64,000 bases of DNA from Burkholderia sp. Ac-20365 (GTDB lineage Bacteria; Pseudomonadota; Gammaproteobacteria; Burkholderiales; Burkholderiaceae), in the NCBI RefSeq assembly GCF_017104715.1, contig NZ_JAAGPI010000003.1:124001-188000 (forward strand). Reading direction: 5' to 3'. Made by a program: the position numbers and the translations under genes. The notes beneath the pieces are model-generated. The model was not told the DNA's origin. It was given only the letters and a program-made list of their open reading frames with translations, and did no database searches. Of the stretch, positions 9,738 through 19,027 are shown piece by piece (position 1 is the stretch's first letter; each line of letters starts with the position of its first letter).

Positions 9738-10649
9738 ATGAGCGAGCGTGTGGACGCCCCTATCAATGAAATTGCCGTTTTCGTGACCGTCGCGCAGACG
9801 GGCAGCTTCACGCGCGCCGCGGAGGAAATGGGCAATAGCAAGTCGAATGTCGGCAAGGCTGTGCAGCGTCTCGAAGCCCGGCTCGGCACGCGTCTGTTTC
9901 AACGTACGACGCGTGCTGTGCGTCTCACCGAAGATGGCGAGACCTATCTGCTGGCTGCGCGCGATGCGCTGGACGGCCTGCGCGAAGCCGAGCAGCAACT
10001 CGCGGCGCGGCGCTCGGAACCTGTCGGCCGCGTGAAGATCGACGTCCCGGCCGGTTTCGGCAGGCTGCTGCTGCCGAGCTTTCTCGAACTGCGTGCCAAG
10101 CATCCGAAGGTGACGCTCGAACTCGCGCTGACGGACCGCATGTCGGACCCGATCGGCGAGGGATGGGATGTGGTCGTGCGTATCGGTGCATTGCCCGAGG
10201 ACAGCGAGCTGACGGTGCGCAAGCTTTGCGATCTGCGCAACGGTCTGTATGCGTCGCCGGAATATCTCGAACGAAGAGGCACACCCGCCGATATCGACCA
10301 GTTGGGCGATCACGACGCCGTCATCTTTCGCGGACCAATGGGCCGGTTGCGTTCCTGGACCCTGCGCAGCGGCGCGTCGACGAAAGAATTCGCGCCGCAG
10401 CCGGTGATGGTGCTCGCGGATGGTCAGGCGCTCGTCGAAGCGGCCGTGGCCGGCTTCGGGATCGCGCAGATTTTCGATCGCGTGGCGCTGCCGCATGTGC
10501 AAGCGGGCAGGCTGGTGCATGTACTGCCCGAAGCCGACGTCGATGGGCCGCCCGTGCACGCGATCATTTCGCTCGGACAAAAGATGGCCGCGAAAACGCG
10601 CGCGGTCGTCAATCATCTGGCGGAAACCTTGCAACGCTCAGACGCGTGA
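9738..10649 (+). CDS. LysR-family transcriptional regulator
   Basis: A 303-residue regulator. Residues 1-65 form the winged helix-turn-helix (AVFVTVAQTGSFTRAAEEMGNSKSNVGKAVQRLE) and the remainder is the periplasmic-binding-like effector domain, with the usual VRIGALPEDSELTVRKL and VAGFGIAQI segments. It follows the MFS pump by 59 bp in the same direction, and a hairpin terminator follows. It is of the short CrgA/DsdC-like class seen beside efflux or reductase genes; the inducer is unknown. Confidence 0.93.
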   Translation: MSERVDAPINEIAVFVTVAQTGSFTRAAEEMGNSKSNVGKAVQRLEARLGTRLFQRTTRAVRLTEDGETYLLAARDALDGLREAEQQLAARRSEPVGRVKIDVPAGFGRLLLPSFLELRAKHPKVTLELALTDRMSDPIGEGWDVVVRIGALPEDSELTVRKLCDLRNGLYASPEYLERRGTPADIDQLGDHDAVIFRGPMGRLRSWTLRSGASTKEFAPQPVMVLADGQALVEAAVAGFGIAQIFDRVALPHVQAGRLVHVLPEADVDGPPVHAIISLGQKMAAKTRAVVNHLAETLQRSDA

Positions 10650-10688
10650 CGTGCATGAAGGCGGCCGGTGCAATGCCGGTCGCCCGGA

Positions 10689-10730
10689 CGCGGGCGCATC
10701 CGCTACATCTGGATGCGTCCGCGCTTTCAT
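10689..10730 (+). terminator. rho-independent terminator after the LysR gene
   Basis: A 13-bp stem with one G-T pair: 10689-10701 pairs with 10711-10723 around a 9-base loop, followed by the T-rich run CTTTCATTTATTT. It lies between the convergent LysR gene and the outer-membrane factor gene ending at 10727. Confidence 0.65.
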
Positions 10731-12232
10731 TTATTTCCGGTCGTTGCGCTTACAACCTGATCGCCTGCTGTCCCGTCGCCCCAACCGCCGCCAAGTGCAC
10801 GAATCAGGCTGACCGTCGACGCTGCCTGCACGCCCTGAAGCTGCACAGCGGCGCGTCTTGCCTGCAGTACGCTGCGCTGCGCATCGAGTACGTCGAGATA
10901 ATTCACCGCGCCTTCGGCGTACTGCTTGCGCGACAGGTCGGCGGCGCGCTGCGATGCCTTCAACGCTTCGTCCTGCGTTTGCGTCTGCGTTTCGAGGATG
11001 CGCAGGTCGGCGAGACTGTCCTCGACTTCCCGGAACGCAACCAGCACCTGCTGACGGTATGTCGCGACGTCCTCTTCGTAGACGGCGCGCGCATTAGCGA
11101 GATTGCCGCGCCGGCGTCCGCCGTCGAAGAGCGGCACATTGAGCGCGGTGCCCGCGAGCGGGCCGAGCAGGAATGCACGGCTGCTCCACTTGAAGAGGTC
11201 GCCGAGTGTCGCGGATTCGAAGCCGGCGGTGCCCGTGAGCGTCAGCGACGGAAAGAAGGCCGCCTTCGCAACGCCGATGCGCGCGTTCGCGGCGGCCATC
11301 GCGCGCTCGGCAGCGGCGATATCGGGCCGCCGTTCGAGCAACGACGACGGCAAGCCCGGCGGTATGCGCAGGTTCACGGCCTGAATCGGATTGGGTGCGA
11401 TCGCGAACGCGGCGGGCGTTTCACCGAGCAGGACGGCAAGCGCATGTTCCGATGTGGCACGCAGGCGCTGGACGCTCATCGCGTCCGAGCGCGCCGACGC
11501 CAGTTCGCTTGTCGCGCGTTGTACATCGAGCTGCGTAATTTCTCCTTCAGCGAAGCGTCGCTGAACGAGCGCTAGCGATTGTTCGCGCAGCCCCACGGCT
11601 TGCATGAAGACGTCTGCTTCGGCGTCCAGCTCGCGCAATGCAAAGTAGTTCTGCGCGACGTCGGCCTGTAGTGCGAGCAGTATGGAGCGATAAAGCGCTT
11701 CGCTGCGCTGCGTATCGGCGTTTGCCGCATCGACCGTGGACGCGACGCGGCCGAACAGATCCACTTCATACGATGCGCTCGCCTGAGCACGCCACAGCGT
11801 CTGCTGCGGCACATCAGTGCCGTCCGGCTCGAACAGCGACGCGGCCGACACGCGCTGCTTCGTCGGACCGACGCCGGCGTCGAGGGTCGGAAAGAGGCCC
11901 GCGCGCGTGGCTTGATTGAGCGCGCGAGCCTCGTTCACGCGTGCAGCGGCAGCTTTGAGATTCTGGTTTGCGTCGCGCGCGTGCTGTTCGAGTTCATTCA
12001 GTTTCGGGTCGTCGAAAACCTTCCACCACTCACCGCGTTTTACATCTTCCGAAGGCTGCGCGGTTTTCCACGCCCCTTCGGCGTCGGCGCCTGCGGGCGC
12101 CTCCTTGAAGCTCGCGATGGTGGATGACGCCGGCACTTCATAGGTCGGCGCCAACGAGCAACCGGCTGCGACGAGCATTGCGCCGAGCAGCAGCGATCCG
12201 CTGAAACCGCGCTTCCAGATACCTTTTTTCAT
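10727..12232 (-). CDS. RND efflux outer-membrane factor, NodT/OprM-type lipoprotein
   Basis: A 501-residue TolC-like outer-membrane channel. The N-terminus is a lipoprotein signal ending in LVAAGC, so Cys is lipidated after cleavage. Two repeats of the outer-membrane efflux domain follow, with the typical LLERRPDIAAAERAMAAANARIGVAKAAFFPSL region near residue 300 (quoted in part: RRPDIAAAE) and NYLDVLDAQRS near the C-terminus. The start at 12232 follows an AAGGAG box and lies 10 bp after the permease stop. Last gene of the three-gene RND operon. Confidence 0.95.
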   Translation of the reverse strand: MKKGIWKRGFSGSLLLGAMLVAAGCSLAPTYEVPASSTIASFKEAPAGADAEGAWKTAQPSEDVKRGEWWKVFDDPKLNELEQHARDANQNLKAAAARVNEARALNQATRAGLFPTLDAGVGPTKQRVSAASLFEPDGTDVPQQTLWRAQASASYEVDLFGRVASTVDAANADTQRSEALYRSILLALQADVAQNYFALRELDAEADVFMQAVGLREQSLALVQRRFAEGEITQLDVQRATSELASARSDAMSVQRLRATSEHALAVLLGETPAAFAIAPNPIQAVNLRIPPGLPSSLLERRPDIAAAERAMAAANARIGVAKAAFFPSLTLTGTAGFESATLGDLFKWSSRAFLLGPLAGTALNVPLFDGGRRRGNLANARAVYEEDVATYRQQVLVAFREVEDSLADLRILETQTQTQDEALKASQRAADLSRKQYAEGAVNYLDVLDAQRSVLQARRAAVQLQGVQAASTVSLIRALGGGWGDGTAGDQVVSATTGNK

Positions 12233-12242
12233 GTCGATCTCC

Positions 12243-15200
12243 TTAGTCCTGCAATGCGGGTTCCTGCGCATCCTGTTCGTGTTGACGGCGCGTCACGGGC
12301 GAGCCGTCGGGACCATGAATGTGTGGATGACGGCCATGTTTGTCGCGCAGAGGCTTCGCACCAGAGAGCTTGCGCAGGATCACGTAGAACACGGGCGTGA
12401 GCAGCAGGCCGAAGAAAGTCACGCCGAGCATGCCGAAGAACACGGCGATCCCCATTGCGCGGCGCATCTCCGAACCCGCGCCTGTCGAGATCACGAGCGG
12501 CACGACACCCATGATGAAAGCGATCGATGTCATCAGAATGGGGCGCAGCCGCAGGCGCGACGCCTCGATGGCCGCCTGCACGATCGAGCGGCCCTGCATC
12601 TCCAGCTCGCGCGCGAATTCGACGATCAGAATCGCGTTTTTCGCCGACAGACCCACCAGCACCATCAACCCGATCTGCGTGAAGATGTTGTTGTCGCCGC
12701 GTGTAAGCCATACGCCCGCCAGCGCCGACAGGATGCTCATCGGCACGATCAGCAGGATCGCAAGCGGCAGCGTGACGCTTTCGTACATCGCGGCGAGCAC
12801 GAGGAACACGAGCAGCACGCTGACCGGAAACACCCATAACGCGGCATTGCCTGCCAGGATCTGCTGATAGGTGAGGTCGGTCCATTCGAACCGGATGCCA
12901 CGCGGAAGCGTCTCCTTCGCGATGCGCTCGACGGCCGCCATCGCCTGACCGGACGAATAACCGGGCGCGGGGCCGCCGTTGATGTCGGCGGCGAGAAAGC
13001 CGTTGTAGCGCACGACCATCTCCGGCCCATAGGTTGGCGTCACCTTCACGAGCGACGACAGCGGCACCATCTCGCCGCGCTCGTTGCGCGTCTTCAGTTG
13101 CAGGATGCTGTCGGCATTCGCGCGGAACGGCGCGTCGGCTTGCGCCCGGACCTGATACACGCGGCCGAACTTGTTGAAGTCGTTCACATAGAGCGAACCG
13201 AGATAGATCTGCATCGTGTCGAACACGTCCGTGACGGAGACACCCAGTTGCTTTGCTTTCTCGCGGTCCAGCTCCACGTTCAGTTGCGGCACGTTGATCT
13301 GGTAGCTCGAAAACGACGGCCCGAGTTCGGGTGCCTTCGCGGCGGCGGCGAGAAACGCCCGCGTCGCCGCGTTGAGCGCTTCATAGCCGAGCGCGCCGCG
13401 ATCCTCGATCTGCAGCTTGAAGCCGCCGATCGTGCCGAGACCCTGAACCGGCGGAGGCGGGAAGGTGGCGATCGCCGCGTCCTTGATCGCGCTGTACTGG
13501 TGGTTGAGGCCCGCAACGATATCCGTGCCCGTTTCGCCTTTGCCGCGCTCCTTGGACGGCTTCGCGACCGAGAACACGAGACCGCTGCTCGACGAGTTCA
13601 TCAGCCCCGTCACCGATAGCCCCGGAAACTCGGGTGTGTGTATCACGCCGGGCTGCTGGCGTGCCATCGCACCCATCTCGTTCACGACCTTCTCCGTACG
13701 ATCGAGCGACGCGCCTGCGGGCAACTGGAGGATGCTGACGAAGTAATCCTTGTCCTGTGCCGGCACGAAGCCGCCCGGCACGATCCTGCCGAGCAGAACC
13801 GTGCCGCCGAGCAGCACCGCATAGACGACGGTCATCGCCAGCTTGCGGTTGATGATGCCGCTCACGCCTTTGCCATACCCTTCGGAGCCGCGATTGAAGA
13901 TCTTGTTGAAGATGTTGAAGAACGGCCCGAGCACGCGATCCATCGCACGCGTAAGCCGGTCCTTCGGCGCGTGATGGTCCTTCAGCAGCAGGGCAGACAA
14001 GGCAGGCGACAGCGTGAGCGAGTTGAACGCGGAGATCACCGTCGAAATGGCAATGGTCATCGCGAACTGCTTGTAGAACTGCCCCGTGAGCCCCGACATG
14101 AACGCGAGCGGCACGAACACGGCAACGAGCGTCAGCGCAATCGCGATGATCGGTCCGCTCACTTCGCGCATCGCTTCATACGAGGCTTCGAGTGGCGACA
14201 GGCCTGCAGCGATGTTGCGCTCGACGTTCTCCACGACCACGATCGCGTCGTCGACGACGATGCCGATCGCAAGCACCATCCCGAACAGCGACAGCGCGTT
14301 GATCGTGAATCCGAACGCCAGCATCAGCGAGAACGTGCCCACGATCGATACGGGCACCGCAAGCAGCGGAATCAGCGACGCACGCCACGTCTGCAGGAAT
14401 ACGATCACCACCAGCACGACGAGAATGATCGCTTCGAACAGCGTGTGCACGACGGCATCGATACTCTCGCGAACGAACTGCGTCGGGTCGTAGACGATTT
14501 CGGCTTTCACGCCTTCCGGCATGTCCTTTTGCATGTCGGCGGTGAGCTTGCGGATGTCGTCGGAGATCTGCAGCGAATTCGCGTTGGGCTGCTGGAAGAT
14601 GATGATCTGCACCGCCTTCTTGCCATCCATGCTCGCGCGCAGCGCATAGTCCGACGCGCCCATTTCGACGCGCGCGATATCGCCGAGATGCGTGATGGCG
14701 CCGTCAGGCGAAGTCTTCACGATGATGCGGCGGAACTCGTCCTCCGACTTGAGCCGGCCCTGTGCGTTGACGCTCAGTTGCAACGGCACGTTGGTCGTCA
14801 TCGGCGCGCCGCCGACGATGCCTGCTGCGACCTGCACGTTCTGCTCGCGGATCGCCTTCACGACATCGGTGGCGGTGAGATTCTGGCGTGCGACTTTGGT
14901 CGGATCGAGCCACACGCGCATCGAATAGTCGCCCGAACCCCACAGCACCACTTCGCCCACGCCTGGCACCTGCGCGAAGCGGTCCTTGATGTTGATCAAC
15001 GCGTAGTTGCGCAGGTACGTGAGGTCATAGCGGCCGTTCGGCGACACGAGGTTGACGCCCATCGTGAGCGTGGGCGACGACTTCACGGTTGTCACGCCGA
15101 GCCGCTGCACGTCTTCAGGCAGACGCGGCAGCGCCTGCGACACGCGGTTCTGCACCAGTTGCTGCGCCTTGTCGGGATCGGTGCCGAGCTTGAACGTGAC

Positions 15201-15479
15201 GGTCGTCGTCAGGTTGCCGTCGCTGTTGGCCTGCGACTGCATGTACAGCATGTTCTCGACGCCGTTGATCTGCTCCTCGATGGGCGAGGCGACCGTTTCC
15301 GCGATCACTTTCGGATTCGCGCCGGGATATTGCGCGCGGACCACGACGGACGGCGGCACGACTTCGGGATACTCCGCCGTGGGCAGTTTCGTGAGCGCGA
15401 TCACGCCCGCGAGCAGGATGACCACGGATAGCACGGCCGCGAAGATCGGCCGGTCGATGAAGAACTTCGAGATGTTCAT
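12243..15479 (-). CDS. RND multidrug efflux permease (HAE1, MexF/AcrB-like)
   Basis: A 1078-residue inner-membrane proton/drug antiporter. It starts MNISKFFIDRPIFAAVLSVV and has two six-TM halves with large periplasmic loops. TM4 carries the proton-relay aspartates in GIVVDDAIVVVENVER; a second conserved stretch, GLSAKNAILIVEFA, lies in TM10. Length and order (adaptor, permease, outer channel) fit MexEF-OprN or BpeEF-OprC type systems, which usually answer to a LysR activator, as here (16882-17832). The C-terminal tail is rich in histidine (DKHGRHPHIHG), which is unusual for the transport core and probably cytosolic. Confidence 0.96.
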   Translation of the reverse strand: MNISKFFIDRPIFAAVLSVVILLAGVIALTKLPTAEYPEVVPPSVVVRAQYPGANPKVIAETVASPIEEQINGVENMLYMQSQANSDGNLTTTVTFKLGTDPDKAQQLVQNRVSQALPRLPEDVQRLGVTTVKSSPTLTMGVNLVSPNGRYDLTYLRNYALINIKDRFAQVPGVGEVVLWGSGDYSMRVWLDPTKVARQNLTATDVVKAIREQNVQVAAGIVGGAPMTTNVPLQLSVNAQGRLKSEDEFRRIIVKTSPDGAITHLGDIARVEMGASDYALRASMDGKKAVQIIIFQQPNANSLQISDDIRKLTADMQKDMPEGVKAEIVYDPTQFVRESIDAVVHTLFEAIILVVLVVIVFLQTWRASLIPLLAVPVSIVGTFSLMLAFGFTINALSLFGMVLAIGIVVDDAIVVVENVERNIAAGLSPLEASYEAMREVSGPIIAIALTLVAVFVPLAFMSGLTGQFYKQFAMTIAISTVISAFNSLTLSPALSALLLKDHHAPKDRLTRAMDRVLGPFFNIFNKIFNRGSEGYGKGVSGIINRKLAMTVVYAVLLGGTVLLGRIVPGGFVPAQDKDYFVSILQLPAGASLDRTEKVVNEMGAMARQQPGVIHTPEFPGLSVTGLMNSSSSGLVFSVAKPSKERGKGETGTDIVAGLNHQYSAIKDAAIATFPPPPVQGLGTIGGFKLQIEDRGALGYEALNAATRAFLAAAAKAPELGPSFSSYQINVPQLNVELDREKAKQLGVSVTDVFDTMQIYLGSLYVNDFNKFGRVYQVRAQADAPFRANADSILQLKTRNERGEMVPLSSLVKVTPTYGPEMVVRYNGFLAADINGGPAPGYSSGQAMAAVERIAKETLPRGIRFEWTDLTYQQILAGNAALWVFPVSVLLVFLVLAAMYESVTLPLAILLIVPMSILSALAGVWLTRGDNNIFTQIGLMVLVGLSAKNAILIVEFARELEMQGRSIVQAAIEASRLRLRPILMTSIAFIMGVVPLVISTGAGSEMRRAMGIAVFFGMLGVTFFGLLLTPVFYVILRKLSGAKPLRDKHGRHPHIHGPDGSPVTRRQHEQDAQEPALQD

Positions 15480-15497
15480 GATGAGCCTTTTGCCTGA

Positions 15498-16673
15498 TCA
15501 GGCAGCGGACTTCGCGGCATCCGTCATGTCGACGGGATGCGGCTTTACGGTGTCGTTGGGACGTGCGCGCATCAGTCCATTGACGACGATGCGCTCGCCC
15601 GGCCTGAGTCCGGCGCTCACCACGCGCAGGTTGTCGTGCAGCGCGCCGAGTTGCACCTCGCGGTACTGAACCTTGTTCGCGTCGTTGACGACCAGCACGT
15701 ATTTCTTCGACTGGTCGGTGCCGATGGCCGCGTCGTCGACCAGCACGGCGGAATGCGCGTCGCCGCCGCCGACCTTCACGCGCGCATACAGCCCCGGCAC
15801 GAGCGCGCCGTCGCGGTTATCGATGATGGCGCGCACGCGGATCGTCGCCGACTGGGCGTCCAGCCGGTTGTCGACCGAACTGATCGTGCCCTGGCGCGAG
15901 TAACCATCCTCGTTCGCGAGTCCGAGCGTGACGGGCACCCTGGCCTGACGATCGCGACCGAGATAGCGCAGATACGTTTGCTCGTCGACATCGAACGACG
16001 CATAGATCGGCGAGACGGAAACCAGCGAGGTGAGCAGCGGCGCATTCGATCCGGCCGATACGACGTTGCCCACCGTCAGCTCGGCGCGCGATACGCGGCC
16101 GCTGACGGGCGCGACGATCGTCGTGTAGCCGAGATTCACCTGCGCGGCTTCGAGCGCTGCATCGGCGGCCTTGACGGCGGCGGCGGCTTCCCGTGCCGCG
16201 TTCTGCTTCTCGTCGTAGTCGCGTCTGGCGATTGCGTTGTCGACGAGGAGACGCTCCGCGCGCGTGGCATCCATCGACGTATAGAGCGCGCGCGCCTTCG
16301 CCGCGGCCACCTGGGCGGCTGCGCGATCGACCTCTGCCTGATAGGGACGCGGATCGATGGTGAAGAGCGGGTCGCCCTTCTTGACGAGCGCGCCGTCAAC
16401 AAAATGCACGGCGACGATGGTGCCCGGCACGAGCGGGCGCACGTCGACGTGATCGACGGCTTCGAGCCGCCCCGAGTAGCTTTGCCAGTCGGTGACGCTG
16501 CGCGAGAGTACGGTAGCAACGTCGACTTCAACGGCGGGCGCGGGCGCATCGGCGGCGTGGGCATCGGCAAACGCGCCCTGGCCGACACCCCGAACGAGTC
16601 CGGCTCCCGCCGATATACCGAGCACGGCAAGCGCGCCCACGGCAACGGACAGGCGTTTCAGATTAGGTGACAT
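15498..16673 (-). CDS. RND efflux periplasmic adaptor (membrane fusion protein)
   Basis: A 391-residue MexE/AcrA-type adaptor. It begins with an uncleaved or cleaved N-terminal membrane segment (RLSVAVGALAVLGISAGAGL), lacks a lipobox, and continues with the split lipoyl/barrel-sandwich domain (VRPLVPGTIVAVHFVDG and TTIVAPVSGRVSRAELTVG) around an alpha-helical hairpin at about residues 100-160. ATG 16673 is chosen because upstream in-frame sequence has no signal-like start. First gene of the operon with the permease 18 bp downstream. Confidence 0.95.
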   Translation of the reverse strand: MSPNLKRLSVAVGALAVLGISAGAGLVRGVGQGAFADAHAADAPAPAVEVDVATVLSRSVTDWQSYSGRLEAVDHVDVRPLVPGTIVAVHFVDGALVKKGDPLFTIDPRPYQAEVDRAAAQVAAAKARALYTSMDATRAERLLVDNAIARRDYDEKQNAAREAAAAVKAADAALEAAQVNLGYTTIVAPVSGRVSRAELTVGNVVSAGSNAPLLTSLVSVSPIYASFDVDEQTYLRYLGRDRQARVPVTLGLANEDGYSRQGTISSVDNRLDAQSATIRVRAIIDNRDGALVPGLYARVKVGGGDAHSAVLVDDAAIGTDQSKKYVLVVNDANKVQYREVQLGALHDNLRVVSAGLRPGERIVVNGLMRARPNDTVKPHPVDMTDAAKSAA

Positions 16674-16881
16674 GAATTGGATTCCTGAACAAAAATTGAT
16701 GATCGAGATTCGGCATGTGCGATTGAGGACCGGGCCCGGATACGTCGGAGACGGACCGCGCAGCGTTGACGGAAGTATGGGTTTCACCCACGGAGCGATA
16801 AAGCCGGCCCGGGTGGTTTCTTTGTCGCGCCGAAAGCGACAATGCCGGGCGCTTCGCGTGTGTCGTGGCCGCTCGAGCGCT

Positions 16882-17832
16882 TCAGACCGTGGCCGCTTCT
16901 TCAAGCAGCGCCGATGTGCGCAGGTCGACGGCACGCAGCAGATTGCATTGCGCAAAACGTTCGACGGCCCAATCGACGAACGCACGCACGAGCGGCGACA
17001 GATAGCGATCGCGCGGATAGACGGCCGAGATCGGCAGGGGCGCCGGGCGCCAACGACCGAGCACCTCGACGAGTTCGCCCGCTTCGAGATGCGGTATCGC
17101 GAGGAAGCGCGGCAGCTGGATCAGACCCAGTCCGTTGAGTCCGCATTGCAGATACGCATCGGCGTCGTTGGCCGCGAGCCTGGAATGCAGGCGCGGCGCA
17201 GTGGCTTGTCCGTCGACGATGAAGTCCATTTGCACAATGCGCCCCGTCTTGCCCGGGAAATAGTTCACGGCCGTGTGTTGGGCGAGGTCCGCGAGCGTTT
17301 CAGGCACGCCCGCGCGTGCGAGATAGGCGCGACTCGCGACAGTGACGACGTCGGCTGTGCCGAGACAGCGTGCAACGAGCGTCGAGTCCTGCAATTGCCC
17401 CATGCGGATCGCGCAATCCGTGCTGTCTTGCACGAGATCGACGGCCGTATCGCCGACGCCGAGCATGAGTTCGATGTCCGGATAACGCGACTGGAAATCG
17501 CCGAGTGCGGGCACGATCACGTGTTTGCCGATCGACCCCGGCATGTCCACCTTCAGCTTGCCGCGCGGCGGCACATGACGCGCGATGACGCGCTCGGATT
17601 CCTCGATGTCGGCGAGAATGCGCGCGCAACGCTCGTAATATGCCGCGCCGTCGGGCGTGAGGCTGATTCTGCGTGTCGTGCGGTTCAGCAGACGCACCTT
17701 GAGATGCGCTTCGAGCGCCTGCATGATGGTCGTCACGGAAGAGCGTGTGATGTGCAGCGAATGCGCCGCCGCAGAAAAACTGTTGCCGTCCACGATGCGC
17801 GTGAACACCTGCATGGCCTGTAGTCTGTTCAT
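16882..17832 (-). CDS. LysR-family regulator upstream of the RND operon
   Basis: A 316-residue LysR protein, helix-turn-helix in residues 1-60 (MQVFTRIVDGNSFSAAAHSLHITRSSVTTIMQ, quoted in part: NSFSAAAHSLHITRSS) and an effector domain after it. It is co-directional with the RND genes, ending 208 bp before the adaptor start, the arrangement of MexT/BpeT beside MexEF-OprN or BpeEF-OprC. It therefore probably activates the pump (inference). Its start lies 25 bp downstream of a collapsed chaC gene. Confidence 0.92.
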   Translation of the reverse strand: MNRLQAMQVFTRIVDGNSFSAAAHSLHITRSSVTTIMQALEAHLKVRLLNRTTRRISLTPDGAAYYERCARILADIEESERVIARHVPPRGKLKVDMPGSIGKHVIVPALGDFQSRYPDIELMLGVGDTAVDLVQDSTDCAIRMGQLQDSTLVARCLGTADVVTVASRAYLARAGVPETLADLAQHTAVNYFPGKTGRIVQMDFIVDGQATAPRLHSRLAANDADAYLQCGLNGLGLIQLPRFLAIPHLEAGELVEVLGRWRPAPLPISAVYPRDRYLSPLVRAFVDWAVERFAQCNLLRAVDLRTSALLEEAATV

Positions 17833-17857
17833 GATCTTATCGATGCCACCGCATCCG

Positions 17858-18116
17858 TCATTCCGGCCCGACGGCGTGCGTGTGCAGGCGACCGATTTCA
17901 CCCGCGATCGCGTCCACATAGGGATCGCGCAGTTCGCAAGCGTGCAGCGCGTGTTGCAGTTTCATCGACAGAACGCACGATGCCAGCGGTGCAGCGTTGC
18001 GACGGCTTCAGCGTTTCGGTGAGCGACAGCATGATCTGTTCGCGCTTCCAGACGCACGGCAACGACCCGAAATGCTCCAGATACGCGCCGGAGTGAATGG
18101 CCTCTCGTGTCAACAT
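17858..18116 (-). pseudogene. chaC: chaC remnant (glutathione-specific gamma-glutamylcyclotransferase)
   Basis: Three pieces of a ChaC-like protein lie in three frames on the minus strand. From ATG 18116: MLTREAIHSGAYLEHFG followed by a TETLKPS helix, the ChaC N-terminus. Then, shifted, VATLHRWHRAFC, matching the conserved ChaC GTLVGWHRAFC segment. Then, shifted again, LQHALHACELRDPYVDAI to the TGA at 17858, a plausible C-terminal helix. The region between pieces 1 and 2, which should hold the YGSL cyclotransferase motif, and most of the catalytic core between pieces 2 and 3 are missing. About 86 codons remain of an expected 190-230. Assignment of the last piece is less certain. Confidence 0.65.
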
Positions 18117-18262
18117 CCCATCGCCTGTTCGAATCTTCGTAATGGGCGTGAGTATGGCCATCGTCCGTTCGCGGATAAACGCGTGTCCGGGAGACGCTTC
18201 GGCGAATGGCGCGCGACAATCGGGCTTTTCGGTGGGGCGCGCCGCGTTACGTCAGCCCGAAG

Positions 18263-18922
18263 TCACGCGATGCTTGCGAGGCGCTGCAAGGCAGGAATCA
18301 GTTCGCTCGGGTCCGGCCGCTTCGTGTAATCGGGGCTGACTTCGGCATAGGCGATCGTGCCATCCGTTGCGATCACGTAACGAGCCGGCATCGGCAGGGT
18401 CCAGCTGGGCTCGCCGTTGATGACCGGCAAGTCGACGTTGAAGCCCTTGTAGGCGTCGATCAATTCGTCCTGCAGGCGAAAGCGGATGCCGAACGCGTCA
18501 GCCGTCTTGCCGGCTTCATCGACGAGAATCGGATAGCTGAGTTTGTTCTGCCGTTGCGATTTCAGGCTGTTTGCGGCCGTCTGCATCGAAATCGAAACGA
18601 GCTGCGCGCCCAACGAGCGAATCTCTTGCGCGACGTCTTCGATCGCCTGCAAATCGATGTTGCAGTACGGACACCAGACACCCCGATAAAACGTGACGAC
18701 CAGCGGACCGCGCGCGAGCATGGCCGTGGATGAGACGGGCTCGCCTTCGGCAGTGACGAGCGTGAACGTCGGCGCGATGTCGCCGACCTTGAGGGATCGC
18801 TCCGCCTGGCCCGATGCAATCAGCTCGGCTGTCGTCCGGTGAAAAAGCTCGACGACGTCAGGCGGTGCAACCTTGCTTTCGAAGTTCGACCTGAAGGCAT
18901 CCAGTTTCTGTTGCAGTTTCAT
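18263..18922 (-). CDS. peroxiredoxin-like protein (AhpC/TSA superfamily)
   Basis: A 219-residue thioredoxin-fold protein. The active-site region VTFYRGVWCPYC places Cys84 and Cys87 in a CPYC pair, more like a thioredoxin or a CxxC peroxiredoxin than a classic 2-Cys enzyme with TxxC. LVSISMQTAANS and YPILVDEAGKTADAFGI follow, as in AhpC-TSA proteins. Translation probably starts at ATG 18922, spaced six bases after a GGAG box; an ATG at 18934 is possible. It faces the LysR gene at 19028 across 105 bp, a frequent pairing in which the regulator controls the redox gene. Confidence 0.88.
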   Translation of the reverse strand: MKLQQKLDAFRSNFESKVAPPDVVELFHRTTAELIASGQAERSLKVGDIAPTFTLVTAEGEPVSSTAMLARGPLVVTFYRGVWCPYCNIDLQAIEDVAQEIRSLGAQLVSISMQTAANSLKSQRQNKLSYPILVDEAGKTADAFGIRFRLQDELIDAYKGFNVDLPVINGEPSWTLPMPARYVIATDGTIAYAEVSPDYTKRPDPSELIPALQRLASIA

Positions 18923-19027
18923 TTCCAGCTCCATGTTTGCTCGCCGGTGATGGCGTGAAGTCATGGTGATTCATTTGCCTGGAGATGGGTAGAATGCCAG
19001 GATGACTTTTAGTTATTCGCCGCTCAA

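Noticed and set aside
13638..15431. Long open frame of about 600 codons antisense to the RND permease
   Set aside because: Composition is almost all Arg, His, Asp and Glu, as expected from the reverse strand of a GC-rich gene; the opposite strand encodes a full, motif-complete permease.
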